Origin: Brevibacterium picturae
Lineage (GTDB): Bacteria > Actinomycetota > Actinomycetes > Actinomycetales > Brevibacteriaceae
Reading direction: 5' to 3'
NCBI RefSeq assembly: GCF_900105045.1
Contig: NZ_LT629739.1
Location: 3,658,001 to 3,722,000 of the forward strand
Length of the DNA: 64,000 bases
The first letter of the stretch is position 1. The number at the start of each line of letters is the position of its first letter. Positions 27,129 through 35,410 of this stretch are shown piece by piece. The notes below the pieces were generated by a model, which was given only the letters and a program-made list of their open reading frames with translations, was not told where the DNA came from and ran no database searches. Position numbers and translations under genes: made by a program.

Positions 27129-28010
27129 ATGTCCGAGAAACTGCCCTACGGAACAAACATGCCGACCACCGACGGAACCCCTGAGGCGACTGCGGTCCCG
27201 TCCGAGACGATTGCGCTCATAACCGGCGGTGCGCGCGGAATCGGACGCCATCTGTCGGAGGCATTCGCTGGTGCCGGATATCACGTGATCGTGACGGCTG
27301 CCTCGGCGAGCAATGCGGAGGCTGCGGCCGACGAGATCGCTGAAGCGACCGGGGGAGGGGTGACCGGTGTTGGGCTGCGCACCGATGACATTGCTGCGGT
27401 GAAGGCGCTGCGTGAGTCGGTGGTCGCGCTCGAGGCCGAGACGGGCAAGCGCCTGCAGGTGCTCATCAACAATGCGGGGCGCATCGAGTCGTCCGAGGGT
27501 CCGCTGTGGGACGCCGACCCGGAGAGCCTCAAAGCCGTTGTCGACGCGAACGTCACCGGGGTTGCGCTGATGATCAACGTCTTCGCACCGGTGCTCATGG
27601 CCGGCGCCGAGGCGACCGGTCGACCGAGCCGCATTATCGACCTCAACTCGGGGTCGGGAGCGAAGGGAACACCGGCGTATGCCGTGTATTCGGCGTCGAA
27701 GGCGTCACTGTTCCGTCTGGCCGATTCCGTTGTCCACTTCGGGCACGATAAGGGACTGCGCATCTTCGAGATGGCACCCGGTGTCGTCGAGACCGAGATG
27801 ACGAAGTCGATGCCCGTGCATGATTTCCGACAGGGCGATGATTGGACCTCGCCCGCGCAGGTCACGGACCTCGCGTTGGCGTTGGCGTCGGGGACTTTGG
27901 ACGCGTTCACTGGACGGTACGTCCGTGCGGGTGCGGACTCCGAAGAGTCACTGCTCGCCGAGGCGGCCAGCGGGTTGTCGGATTCGACCCGCCGGATCGT
28001 GCTCGGCTGA
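27129..28010 (+). CDS. Short-chain dehydrogenase/reductase
   Basis: 293 residues, classical SDR fold. NAD(P)-binding ITGGARGIGRHL (about 34-45), NNAG (about 115-118), the catalytic Ser in DLNSGSGAKG and YSASK (about 187-191), and the APGVVETEMT loop are all present. An about 25-residue N-terminal extension precedes the fold. The substrate is unknown. GAGGAG lies before ATG 27129. The stop is 1 bp before the pabAB ATG, so the gene is in one transcript with p-aminobenzoate synthesis genes, though no pathway link is evident. Confidence 0.88.
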   Translation: MSEKLPYGTNMPTTDGTPEATAVPSETIALITGGARGIGRHLSEAFAGAGYHVIVTAASASNAEAAADEIAEATGGGVTGVGLRTDDIAAVKALRESVVALEAETGKRLQVLINNAGRIESSEGPLWDADPESLKAVVDANVTGVALMINVFAPVLMAGAEATGRPSRIIDLNSGSGAKGTPAYAVYSASKASLFRLADSVVHFGHDKGLRIFEMAPGVVETEMTKSMPVHDFRQGDDWTSPAQVTDLALALASGTLDAFTGRYVRAGADSEESLLAEAASGLSDSTRRIVLG

Positions 28011-28011
28011 G

Positions 28012-30471
28012 ATGGTTCCAGACGGAGCGTCGGCGACAACGAAGCCGCTTCGAACTCTGCTCATCGACAACGCCGATTCGTTCACGCTCAACCTCTTCCA
28101 CCTCCTCGCCGAGGTGAATGGGTGCGCGCCGACTCTTGTGCCCAACGATTGGGCCGAGTTCGAGCTGAGCGTGCTGGACGAGTTCGACAATGTCGTCATC
28201 CCACCAGGACCGGGCACTCCGGAGCGGCCGGCCGACTTCGGCATCTGCGCCGAGGTGATCGAGCATTCCCCGATTCCGGTGCTCGGCGTGTGCCTCGGCC
28301 ATCAAGGCATCGCGCATGTGCACGGGGGTGTTGTGGCGCATGCGCCAGAACCTCGGCACGGTCGGGTGTCTCCGATCAGGCATTCCGGTACCGGGCTCTT
28401 TGCGGGTCTGCCGTCGCCGTTCTCGGCGGTGCGGTATCACTCGCTCGCGGTCACGGAACTGTCCGAGTCTCTCTATGCGACGGCGTGGTCCGAAGACGGC
28501 GTCATCATGGCCTTGCAACATCGGACGAGGCCTCAGTGGGGAGTCCAATTCCACCCAGAATCGATTGCCTCCGAGGAAGCACGGACGCTGCTGCAGAACT
28601 TCGCCGAGCTGACTGAGGCGTGCAACCGGCAGGAACAGTACAAGAATGACCTACCGGCCAGCGAAGGTTGGGTTGAGAAGGACGTCGACTCCGATGACGA
28701 CGTCCCCGCGGGGACGTGCGCATCTCTTGTTTCCACCCAAGCGAGTACCGGCCCTCTCGACGCTCGGCGCCACTACACTCTTGACACTGATGTACTCCCG
28801 CAGACGATCTCCGACGAACGTCTCTTTGCAGATCTCTTCGGTGATGAGCCCGAAGCCGTCTGGCTCGACGGAAACCTACCTGGAAACTACTTGTCCCGGT
28901 TCTCAATCATGGGTGCGCCGTCCGGTCCGCTTAGCAAAATAGCGACCGCCTCGGTGCCGGAAGGGACTGTCGAAGTTCGCTCAACCGGTGGCGAATCAGA
29001 GAACTTCATTCAGTCGTCCGGATTCTTCGACTGGCTCGATGCCGAGCTCGCTGGCACGACTGTCTCAGTGTCAGGTACAGGGGTTGAACCGCCCAGGGCC
29101 GGATCCGAAATCCCCGGCATGCGCGCGGGCATCCAAGGCCTTCCGTTCGAGTTTCGACTCGGGTGGGTCGGGTACCTCGGCTATGAGCTCAAAGCCGAGG
29201 TGGGCTCGCCGAACCAGCATCAGTCGGACCTGCCCGACGCCGTGATGATGTTCCTCGATCGTGCTCTCGTCATCGATCACGACGCCGACCGCATCCACCT
29301 GCTCGCACTGCGCGAACCTGAAGATCCTTCGGGCACTGCCGTGTCTCAAGAATGGTTCGATGACATCCGTGCACAGATCGAAGCAATCCCGGCTGACGAC
29401 GTCGGTGAACTCGTTCAGCCGGGCGCTGCCTCGGCGCGGTTTGAGGACACATCTTCCTCCGGCCCCTCACGCTCACACTTGTCGGCACGGCATAGCCGAC
29501 ATGAATACCTCAACCTCATTGATCGAATACAGCGAGAGATCACCGACGGTGAAACGTACGAGGTGTGCCTGACGAACGTGCTTGAGGCTACGGTCGATTC
29601 ACACGAGGACGCACTGGCGATGTACCTACGCCTACGTCAGGACAATCCGACGCCGTTTGGAGCGTTCATCCGGACCCGGGATGCAACGATTCTCAGCACG
29701 TCCCCGGAACGATTCCTGCGCATTGATGCCGATGGTCGAGTGGAGTCGAAGCCAATCAAGGGCACGCGTCCCCGCGGGGACACTCTCGAGGAGGACGAGG
29801 CGATCAAGGCTGAGCTGGCCGCCTCGGTGAAGGATCGGTCGGAAAATCTCATGATCGTCGATCTCGTTCGGCACGACCTCGGGCGTACGGCCAGTTTGGG
29901 GTCGGTGCAGGTGGACACGCTGTTCGGGATCGAGTCGTATGCGACGGTGCATCAGATGGTCTCGACGGTGAGTTCACGCTTGGCTGAGGACGCCAGTCCG
30001 GTGGCGTGTGTGCGGGCGGCGTTCCCACCAGGGTCGATGACCGGGGCGCCGAAGCTGCGGACGATGACGACCATCGAAGAGCTCGAGGCCGGCCCGCGTG
30101 GGGTGTACAGCGGAGCAGTCGGGTATTTCTCGCTTGGCGGTGCCGTCGATCTCAGCGTCGTCATCCGCACGCTCGTCGTTCAGGGTGAGACTCTGAGTTA
30201 CGGGGTCGGCGGAGCGATCGTTGCGCTCTCGGATTCCGAGGAGGAGTACGAGGAGACAGTGGTGAAGGCGGCTCCGGTGCTGAGGTTGCTCGGTGGAGTG
30301 GAGTTCCCCGGCGAGGTTGTCGTTCATGCGAACGACCCGTCCGAACTGAGGACACATATCCATTTGACTGAGCAGATAGGCGATGTTGACGTCCACACCA
30401 TGATCCCCGCCGAGGAGGCCGGACCGACCGATACCGCTGTGGCCGAATACTCGGGTGGAGTTGAGCGATGA
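28012..30471 (+). CDS. pabB: Fused aminodeoxychorismate synthase (PabA-PabB)
   Basis: 819 residues. The N-terminal glutaminase domain (about 15-205) has LLIDNADSFTLNL, the nucleophile Cys in LGVCLGHQG (about 93) and the His-Glu pair in GVQFHPESIASEE. A linker of about 60 residues leads to the chorismate-binding domain (about 270-810) with KPIKGTRPRGD (about 578), SLGSVQVDTLFGIESY, FPPGSMTGAPKLRTM and YSGAVGYFSLGG. It makes 4-amino-4-deoxychorismate from chorismate and glutamine. ATG 28012 follows the SDR stop; the longer frame from 27820 only overlaps the SDR gene. Two copies of the GTCCCCGCGGGGAC palindrome lie inside (28702 and 29768), one in the linker. Confidence 0.95.
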   Translation: MVPDGASATTKPLRTLLIDNADSFTLNLFHLLAEVNGCAPTLVPNDWAEFELSVLDEFDNVVIPPGPGTPERPADFGICAEVIEHSPIPVLGVCLGHQGIAHVHGGVVAHAPEPRHGRVSPIRHSGTGLFAGLPSPFSAVRYHSLAVTELSESLYATAWSEDGVIMALQHRTRPQWGVQFHPESIASEEARTLLQNFAELTEACNRQEQYKNDLPASEGWVEKDVDSDDDVPAGTCASLVSTQASTGPLDARRHYTLDTDVLPQTISDERLFADLFGDEPEAVWLDGNLPGNYLSRFSIMGAPSGPLSKIATASVPEGTVEVRSTGGESENFIQSSGFFDWLDAELAGTTVSVSGTGVEPPRAGSEIPGMRAGIQGLPFEFRLGWVGYLGYELKAEVGSPNQHQSDLPDAVMMFLDRALVIDHDADRIHLLALREPEDPSGTAVSQEWFDDIRAQIEAIPADDVGELVQPGAASARFEDTSSSGPSRSHLSARHSRHEYLNLIDRIQREITDGETYEVCLTNVLEATVDSHEDALAMYLRLRQDNPTPFGAFIRTRDATILSTSPERFLRIDADGRVESKPIKGTRPRGDTLEEDEAIKAELAASVKDRSENLMIVDLVRHDLGRTASLGSVQVDTLFGIESYATVHQMVSTVSSRLAEDASPVACVRAAFPPGSMTGAPKLRTMTTIEELEAGPRGVYSGAVGYFSLGGAVDLSVVIRTLVVQGETLSYGVGGAIVALSDSEEEYEETVVKAAPVLRLLGGVEFPGEVVVHANDPSELRTHIHLTEQIGDVDVHTMIPAEEAGPTDTAVAEYSGGVER
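28702..28715. repeat. Palindrome GTCCCCGCGGGGAC, copy 2
   Basis: Inside the linker region of pabA-pabB (V-P-A-G frame); the symmetry extends to 18 bp (28700-28717). Confidence 0.9.
29768..29781. repeat. Palindrome GTCCCCGCGGGGAC, copy 3
   Basis: Inside the chorismate-binding domain of pabA-pabB, read in a different frame (R-P-R-G-D). Confidence 0.9.
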
Positions 30472-31322
30472 ACGTGTGGCTGTGGAATCAACAGGATCAC
30501 CGTTTCGAGGAGCCTACGACGGACATCAGCTCATCGAAGCTGATGGCCGCCGATTCGTGGCTTGTTGAAGACGGGCGGGTACGAGCGTTCGACCTCCATC
30601 GGACACGGTTCGGTGATGCTGCTGCGCAGGTCGGGATGGGTGATGTGATCACCGACGATTTTTGGGCGGCAGTGGTCGAGAAGATCCCGGCGAAGGGGGA
30701 GTGGTTCCCGCGCGTAGATGTCCTCGATGTTTCTCCTGACGCCGAACGTGAGTTGGCATTCCGGTTGCGACCAGCACCGACTCGGAAGCAGGAGTTGAAG
30801 GTTCTCATCCCGCCATATTCCGACCCGCGAATCACTCCGAATCGGAAAGGCCCGGACATCGCATTGCTTGAGCGTGTGCGGGAGGACGCCGGTGAGCAGT
30901 ACAGCTGTGACGAGGTATTGCTCATCAATGGGGACGGGTACGTCATCGAGGGAGCGACGACGAGCCTGCTGTGGTGGGATGAAGAGACGCTCTGTGCACA
31001 GGATCCGGAGTTGGGCGCACTGCCGGGAGTCACCTCGGCGGTGATCCTCGAGGAGGCTCGCGCTCGATCGGTTCCGATCGAGTTGCGGCGAGTGCGGCTC
31101 GAGGAGCTTATCGAGCACGAAGCATGGCTCGTCAACGCGCTCCACGGGATTCGGCGAGTGAGCGAACTCGTTGACGGGCGTGACTTTCACGACAGCGTGC
31201 AGCGCGGCGATGAGCCGAATCAAGCTTGGACTAAGCGAAGAAGCGGGCCCCATGCGGATGCGGTCCGGCTCGGCCGTTGGCGTGAATGGTTGGAAACGAA
31301 TAGGGTCGCTCCGGGCATGTGA
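30468..31322 (+). CDS. pabC: Aminodeoxychorismate lyase-like class IV aminotransferase, 3' end reaches into an IS
   Basis: 284 residues, ATGA overlap with pabAB. The fold-type IV PLP family pattern is visible: LVEDGRVRAFDLHRTRF near the N terminus, DEVLLINGDGYVIEGATTSLLWW, PGVTSAVILEEARARSVPIELRRV, and NALHGIRRVSEL. It releases pyruvate from aminodeoxychorismate to give p-aminobenzoate. The expected Lys position near KVLIPPYSDPR should be checked against family alignments, because 4-amino-4-deoxychorismate lyases need it. The C terminus RWREWLET is family-like; the last about six residues (NRVAPG) come from sequence that appears to be the left end of the ISL3 element, so the native end may differ by a few residues. 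Confidence 0.88.
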   Translation: MNVWLWNQQDHRFEEPTTDISSSKLMAADSWLVEDGRVRAFDLHRTRFGDAAAQVGMGDVITDDFWAAVVEKIPAKGEWFPRVDVLDVSPDAERELAFRLRPAPTRKQELKVLIPPYSDPRITPNRKGPDIALLERVREDAGEQYSCDEVLLINGDGYVIEGATTSLLWWDEETLCAQDPELGALPGVTSAVILEEARARSVPIELRRVRLEELIEHEAWLVNALHGIRRVSELVDGRDFHDSVQRGDEPNQAWTKRRSGPHADAVRLGRWREWLETNRVAPGM

Positions 31323-32596
31323 AGGCTCCGGGCGATGTAGTTGGTCAGGTTTCGGAACCCGAGTGCGGAGCCGCGCAGGTGTTCGAGCCGTCCGTTGAGC
31401 GCCTCGGTCGGCCCGTTGCTGGTGCCGGGTCGTTCGAAGTAGGCGAGCACGTCAGCGGCTCGCTTCTTCAGGGTCCGGTCCAGGGTGGTGAGCTCGGTGA
31501 GCACCTTGGGGACGCCGGCGCTGAGGTCGGTGATCAGCTTCTCCATGAGCTCGCGGCCACGTTGCCGGTCCTCGTGGCGATAGGCGGCGATCATGCGCTG
31601 GTAGACACCCCAGGCCGCCTCGACCTCGACGTGAGCGTCATCAACGAACAGCGCGCGTAGCCTGTCTCTCTGCTTGTCGGTGAGCAGGTCCGCGCCGGTG
31701 TGCAGCGTGCGCCGCGACTTGTAGAGCGTGTCCTCCCTGAACCCACGGTGCCCGTGGATCGCGAGTTGGACCCGGCGCCGGCACCTGTCGAGGGCGTCAC
31801 CGGCCAGGCGCACGACGTGGAAGGGATCCATCACCGTGACCGCGACCGGGATCTCCTCTGCAGCGGCGGTCTTGAACCCGGTGAAGCCGTCCATCGCGAC
31901 CACCTCGACCGCGTCACGGAAGGCGTCCTCGCGGTCGGCGAGCCAGGTCTTGAACGCCGCCTTCGACCGGCCCTCGACCATGTCCAGCAGCCTTGCTGGG
32001 CCGGCGCCATCGCGGACCGGGGTGAGGTCGATGATCACGGTGACGTACTTGTCGCCACGCCTGGTGTGGCGCCAGACGTGCTCATCGACGCCAATGACCT
32101 TCACGCCCTCAAACCGCGTGGGGTCGTTGATCAGCAGCCGCTTGCCTTCAGCCAGGACCGCGTTGGTGGCGGTGTCCCACGCGACCCCGAGCCCCTCGGC
32201 GACACGGGCGACGGTGAGGTGTGCGACCACGCTCCCTTCCAGCGCCCACCGCAGCCCGGTGCGCGAGAGCTTCGCGCGTGGCTCCGCCGCGGCGCTGGTG
32301 TCTTGGCGCCACACGTGTCCGCAGTCTGCACAGCGGTAGCGGCGCACTACAACTTCCAGCACGGCCGGTCGCCAGCCCAGCGGCTCGTGGGCCAACCGCC
32401 GGATCACGGTGTCACGAGCAGCGCCTTCGCTGCCGCACCGTCGGCACCACTGATCTGGTTCCACCACGCGGCACGCGAGGACCGCACGATCCGGTTCAAG
32501 TCGTTGTCCGGTCACGCTCAGACCGAGGCCGTCGAGTCGAGCGAAGGCGGTCAGGTCAAGGCGGCCGAAGCCGGCCGGCGGGGTAGCGTCGGACAC
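31220..32596 (-). CDS. ISL3-family transposase
   Basis: 458 residues. An N-terminal zinc-binding region (CRRCGSEG ... RYRCADCGHVW) and helix-turn-helix precede the DDE ISL3-type catalytic domain: GVDEHVWRHTRRGDKYVTV (first Asp), VVAMDGFTGFKTAA ... VMDPFHVVRLAGDALD (second Asp) and GTSNGPTEALNGRLEHLRGSALGFRNLTNYIARSL (Glu). The reading frame runs past the presumed IS end, so the last about 25 residues are the antisense of pabC rather than native transposase. The catalytic part is intact, so activity is possible. Confidence 0.93.
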   Translation of the reverse strand: MSDATPPAGFGRLDLTAFARLDGLGLSVTGQRLEPDRAVLACRVVEPDQWCRRCGSEGAARDTVIRRLAHEPLGWRPAVLEVVVRRYRCADCGHVWRQDTSAAAEPRAKLSRTGLRWALEGSVVAHLTVARVAEGLGVAWDTATNAVLAEGKRLLINDPTRFEGVKVIGVDEHVWRHTRRGDKYVTVIIDLTPVRDGAGPARLLDMVEGRSKAAFKTWLADREDAFRDAVEVVAMDGFTGFKTAAAEEIPVAVTVMDPFHVVRLAGDALDRCRRRVQLAIHGHRGFREDTLYKSRRTLHTGADLLTDKQRDRLRALFVDDAHVEVEAAWGVYQRMIAAYRHEDRQRGRELMEKLITDLSAGVPKVLTELTTLDRTLKKRAADVLAYFERPGTSNGPTEALNGRLEHLRGSALGFRNLTNYIARSLHMPGATLFVSNHSRQRPSRTASAWGPLLRLVQA

Positions 32597-32707
32597 GTCG
32601 AGGTCTTTCGGATGGATGGCGTAGGAACCTCCGTCGTCGGGAGACCTCGACGCCTATCTGCGGACCGACGCGCCCGGCCGACCTACACCGTCATCTGAGA
32701 AGACCCC
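31300..32707 (-). mobile_element. ISL3-family insertion sequence
   Basis: The element holds one transposase gene on the minus strand. The right end is set by comparison with a second copy (34815-34981): both end in a GAAGA(C/G)CCC motif at 32707 and 34981, i.e. an inverted-repeat tip GGG(G/C)TCTTC, typical of ISL3. The left end is placed near GGGTCGCTCC at 31303, at the 3' end of pabC, with only partial match to the right repeat. A clear 8-bp target duplication is not seen; GAAACG occurs on both flanks (31293-31298 and 32709-32714). Confidence 0.75.
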
Positions 32708-32931
32708 TGAAACGTCTTCGACGACGGGACCGGCGAGGAGGAGGGCGCGGTGAGCTAAAGGAATGGAGCTTGCTCGGCTTCGACGCCGCCGCAAGCTCCG
32801 GTGAAACGGTCGGTACTGGTCGGTCGTCGTCGGTCACCACCGGATGGCGGCGTCCCCCACGCTCGGCGTTTGCTCAGGTCAGCGGCTCGTTCGCCCAGTG
32901 GGCGCATCAAGCGATAGACGCAAAGCCGACG

Positions 32932-32968
32932 TGATTAGGTCGTCGGTTCGATTCCGACAGGCGGCTCC
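32932..32968 (+). other. 3' fragment of a tRNA-Thr-like gene (possible att site)
   Basis: The sequence from TGATTAGGTC through the T-arm GTCGG-TTCGATT-CCGAC and the acceptor strand AGGCGGC to TCC matches the 3' half of actinobacterial tRNA-Thr. The 5' half is missing: upstream there is no GCCGCCT acceptor strand or D-arm. A tRNA 3' end without its gene is what an integrating element leaves as attR/attL. Confidence 0.6.
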
Positions 32969-32970
32969 GG

Positions 32971-33014
32971 CGAACAGCCCCTGCCCTGCGGAAACGCAGG
33001 GCAGGGGCTGTTCG
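32971..33014 (+). terminator. Perfect 20-bp hairpin after the tRNA fragment
   Basis: Positions 32971-32990 pair without mismatch with 32995-33014 around a GAAA tetraloop. The position directly after the tRNA 3' fragment suggests it came along as the tRNA terminator. No T run follows. Confidence 0.7.
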
Positions 33015-33225
33015 GTTCTGGTGGTCGCGCGATGCGCTGGCCTCACGGCTCTGCCCGACACCGACGTCGCTCTCCTCTGCGACGGACCCCTCGCCGGCTG
33101 AGCGCTCGCGGCCGGCATCCTGTCCGTGTGCCGATAGGCCTCGCACCGCTCGGCAACGCAGCATGGCGTTGCGTCGCGACCTGGCGACGGCTCGGCGGGG
33201 CGCGATCGTCTCGTGCGTTGGCGGA

Positions 33226-33537
33226 CTACGGGAGCTTGGACGCGAGGACGTCGGCCGCCAGGATCTCGGGTGCTGCGCTGAGGAGGTGCTGGTTGGCCGT
33301 CAGGGCTGCGACGATGGCGCCGTTGGCGTGGGCGTCGCGAGCGGCCTCGTCGTGGAATGCATCGAAGATCCAGAAGGTGTCGGCGTGGGTCCTGACCGCG
33401 AACCAGACAATCGTTCCTACTTCTTCGTTGGCGAGTGCGACAGCGCCGGCGAGCAGATCGGCGAGCGCGTCGTGCTGTCCATCGGCCGCGACGATCTTGG
33501 CGACGAAGGCATACGGAAGTGATGCGGGTGTTGACAT
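33226..33537 (-). CDS. Antibiotic-biosynthesis-monooxygenase (ABM) domain protein
   Basis: 103 residues, one ferredoxin-like ABM domain (PYAFVAKIVAADGQHDALADLLAGAVALANEEVGTIVWFAVRT ... TFWIFDAFHDEAARDAHANGAIVAAL). YgiN/quinol-monooxygenase-type relatives are small dimers with no cofactor. The characteristic F..E.F.DE(A)A..AH segment is present as IFDAFHDEAARDAHA. The gene is divergent from a DJ-1/AraC-type regulator, which is the probable controller. AAGGAGAG precedes the ATG. It lies in the 2.1-kb segment between two ISL3 right ends and is likely cargo. Confidence 0.85.
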   Translation of the reverse strand: MSTPASLPYAFVAKIVAADGQHDALADLLAGAVALANEEVGTIVWFAVRTHADTFWIFDAFHDEAARDAHANGAIVAALTANQHLLSAAPEILAADVLASKLP

Positions 33538-33644
33538 GAGGGACTCTCCTTGAAGTCGTGATTCTTCGTGTGACGAGTTCAGCGTATGACGAGCGAGGGC
33601 CGGTGGGTAGTGGCGTATACGGCAGTATTGCTATTGTTTACGTC

Positions 33645-34586
33645 ATGCGTATCGGACTGATCGCGATCGACGGCTGCTTCGGTTCGGCTATCGCGTCGAT
33701 CATCGACATCGTGCGGGTAGCCGACGGAGCCCGCGGCGATGTCGACCCGCGGATCGACCCGATCGAACTCGCCATCCTCGGACCGAAACGGCGAGTGACC
33801 ACGACGGCATCGATGACCCTGTCGGTGGACCACCCGCTGTCGGAGTCCGCAGAGTTCGACGTGGTCGTCGTCCCTGCGCTTGGAACCCTTACGGCCGCCG
33901 CTACCAACGACGCCCTCCAGAGCCGAGATGCTCGTTCGGTCATCGCCTCGCTCGGGCGCCTCGACGAGGCGACCACCCGGATCGCCGCGGCGTGCACCGG
34001 CGTGTTCGCTGTCGCCGAGACCGGACGGATGCATCATCGGCGGGCGACGACCAGCTGGTTCCTGGGGCCGGAGTTCCTGAAGCGCTATCCGACCGTCGCC
34101 CTCGATCTCGACACCATGGTCGTGGTCGACGGGAACCTCGTCACCGCCGGCGCCGCGTTCGCCCACATCGACCTCGCGCTCTCACTCGTGCGATCGATCA
34201 GCCCCGACCTGGCCCAACACGTCGCCAAGCTCCTCATCATCGACGAGCGCCCGTCGCAGGCGGCCTTCGTCGCCTACGAACATCTCCGGCACGAGGACCC
34301 GATCGTCGTCGAGTTCGAACGCTTCGTGCGCGCCCGACTGGACGAACCGTTCAACGTCGCCTTCGTCGCGCAGTCGCTCGGCACCAGCCGGCGCACCCTC
34401 GAACGACGAGTCCGTGCGGCGCTCAACCTCACTCCGCTCGGCTTCGTCCAACGGCTTCGCATCGAACGAGCTCGGCACCTCTCAGCAACCACGGACCTCA
34501 CCTCCGCCGAGATCGCGCTACGGGTCGGCTACGCGAACGCCGAGACTCTGCGCTCCCTCCTGCGTAGGGAGCGACGCCGTTCCTGA
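33645..34586 (+). CDS. GlxA-family AraC-type transcriptional regulator
   Basis: 313 residues. An N-terminal DJ-1/PfpI-like amidotransferase domain (about 1-185: MRIGLIAIDGCFGSAIASIIDIVRVADGA ... VVVPALGT ... AAACTGVFAVAETG) lacks an obvious catalytic role and senses a ligand in this class. The C-terminal AraC-type helix-turn-helix pair spans about 215-310 (VAFVAQSLGTSRRTLERRVRAALNLTPLGFVQRLRIERA ... SAEIALRVGYANAETL). ATG 33645 follows TATTGT (33632-33637) by 7 nt, suggesting a leaderless transcript. It is divergent from the ABM monooxygenase gene and is the likely regulator of it. Confidence 0.88.
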   Translation: MRIGLIAIDGCFGSAIASIIDIVRVADGARGDVDPRIDPIELAILGPKRRVTTTASMTLSVDHPLSESAEFDVVVVPALGTLTAAATNDALQSRDARSVIASLGRLDEATTRIAAACTGVFAVAETGRMHHRRATTSWFLGPEFLKRYPTVALDLDTMVVVDGNLVTAGAAFAHIDLALSLVRSISPDLAQHVAKLLIIDERPSQAAFVAYEHLRHEDPIVVEFERFVRARLDEPFNVAFVAQSLGTSRRTLERRVRAALNLTPLGFVQRLRIERARHLSATTDLTSAEIALRVGYANAETLRSLLRRERRRS

Positions 34587-35104
34587 CCTATCGCCATGCC
34601 TGTAGCCGGTGTGCTAGTGCTCGACTGGAACCACCTCTCAGCACGTCGCGTCGACGCTCCTGCGTCGCCCCTGGACGACCAACTCGACACGCCCGCAGCA
34701 CAGGCCATGTGACGTGTCCCGGCTTCCCGAGCGGTCGGGGTTGGGTGGCTGTGATGTTGCTGCGTTCTCGTCGAGAGGATCAGCAGACCCGATCAGAGTC
34801 GATTGGGATAAGACGCGAAGGCGGTCAGGTCAGGGCGGCCGAAGCCGGCCGGCGGGGTAGCGTCGGACACGTCGAGGTCTTTCGGATGGATGGCGTAGGA
34901 ACCTCCGTCGTCGGGAGACCTCGACGTCTGTCTGCGGACCGACGCACCCGGCCGACCTACACCCTCATCTGGGAAGAGCCCGATTCTTTGGCTTGGACGT
35001 CCATCGTGGCTGCTCGGGGCGCAGTAGACCAACAGGGGTATGTTGACGATTTGCTGGAGACGGGCGACGAATTTGCAGATATGGCATAGCCCGAATCCTT
35101 ACCG
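34587..35104. other. Gap with IS remnant
   Basis: 34587-34814 shows nothing recognisable. 34815-34981 is the ISL3 remnant listed separately. 34982-35089 keeps an open frame (TSIVAARGAVDQQGYVDDLLETGDEF) with no start of its own, possibly the tail of a gene cut by the IS. Confidence 0.5.
34815..34981 (-). mobile_element. Right-end remnant of a second ISL3-family element
   Basis: The sequence aligns without gaps to 32541-32707, with about seven differences in 167 bp by eye. It contains the first codons of a transposase (MSDATPPAGFGRPDLTAFA on the minus strand, shifted into foreign sequence afterwards), the upstream region and the terminal repeat ending AGAGCCC. The rest of that IS is missing. 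Confidence 0.9.
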
Positions 35105-35305
35105 GTGTGGGATGGCTATCAGCAGATCGCAAATCTCAATTATGAGGTCGCAGGGCTCAAACTGGACATCACTCTAGGTCAAGACACTGATGGGCGATAT
35201 CAGGAAGTTGCTGATTTTGGAAACGAACTTCTGGATATTTGTGATGATGAAGGCTATGAATGGGACTATGAGTTTGTATCTGATGTGTCACAGATTGAGG
35301 CATAA
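35105..35305 (+). CDS. Small acidic protein of unknown function
   Basis: 66 residues from a GTG at 35105 (no strong Shine-Dalgarno), very acidic (KLDITLGQDTDGRYQEVADFGNELLDICDDEGYEWDYEF). No family recognised. Base composition is clearly lower in GC than neighbours, and it sits right after an IS remnant and an orphan frame tail (34982-35089), so it may be part of a broken transferred gene rather than an intact one. Confidence 0.4.
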   Translation: MWDGYQQIANLNYEVAGLKLDITLGQDTDGRYQEVADFGNELLDICDDEGYEWDYEFVSDVSQIEA

Positions 35306-35410
35306 ATAGGAATCAGTCCTGATTCGACTCCATTTGAAGGCGCACCGTTCTTGACCGGATGCGTTTTGGCTCGTGGCGATCACCGTTCCGATCGTCGCAG
35401 TCTCCGATGT

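Larger units (their letters stand above)
32708..33225. other. Non-coding stretch right of the IS
   Basis: No convincing protein gene. It holds a tRNA-Thr-like 3' fragment (32932-32968) and a perfect 20-bp hairpin (32971-33014), both listed separately. Open frames here on the minus strand are the usual artefacts of reading through a tRNA 3' end. Confidence 0.6.

Noticed and set aside
27820-28011. Upstream extension of pabA-pabB in the same frame
   Set aside because: It overlaps the SDR gene; the glutaminase domain begins only after ATG 28012.
31291-32715. 8-bp target duplication for the ISL3 element
   Set aside because: Only GAAACG is shared between the flanks and the left IS end is uncertain, so no duplication is claimed.
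32881-32968. Complete tRNA-Thr gene
   Set aside because: The T-arm and 3' acceptor strand are present but no matching 5' acceptor strand, D-arm or proper anticodon stem.
32879-33164. Minus-strand frames with CRNRTDDL-like segments
   Set aside because: These are the common artefacts from reading antisense through a tRNA 3' end.
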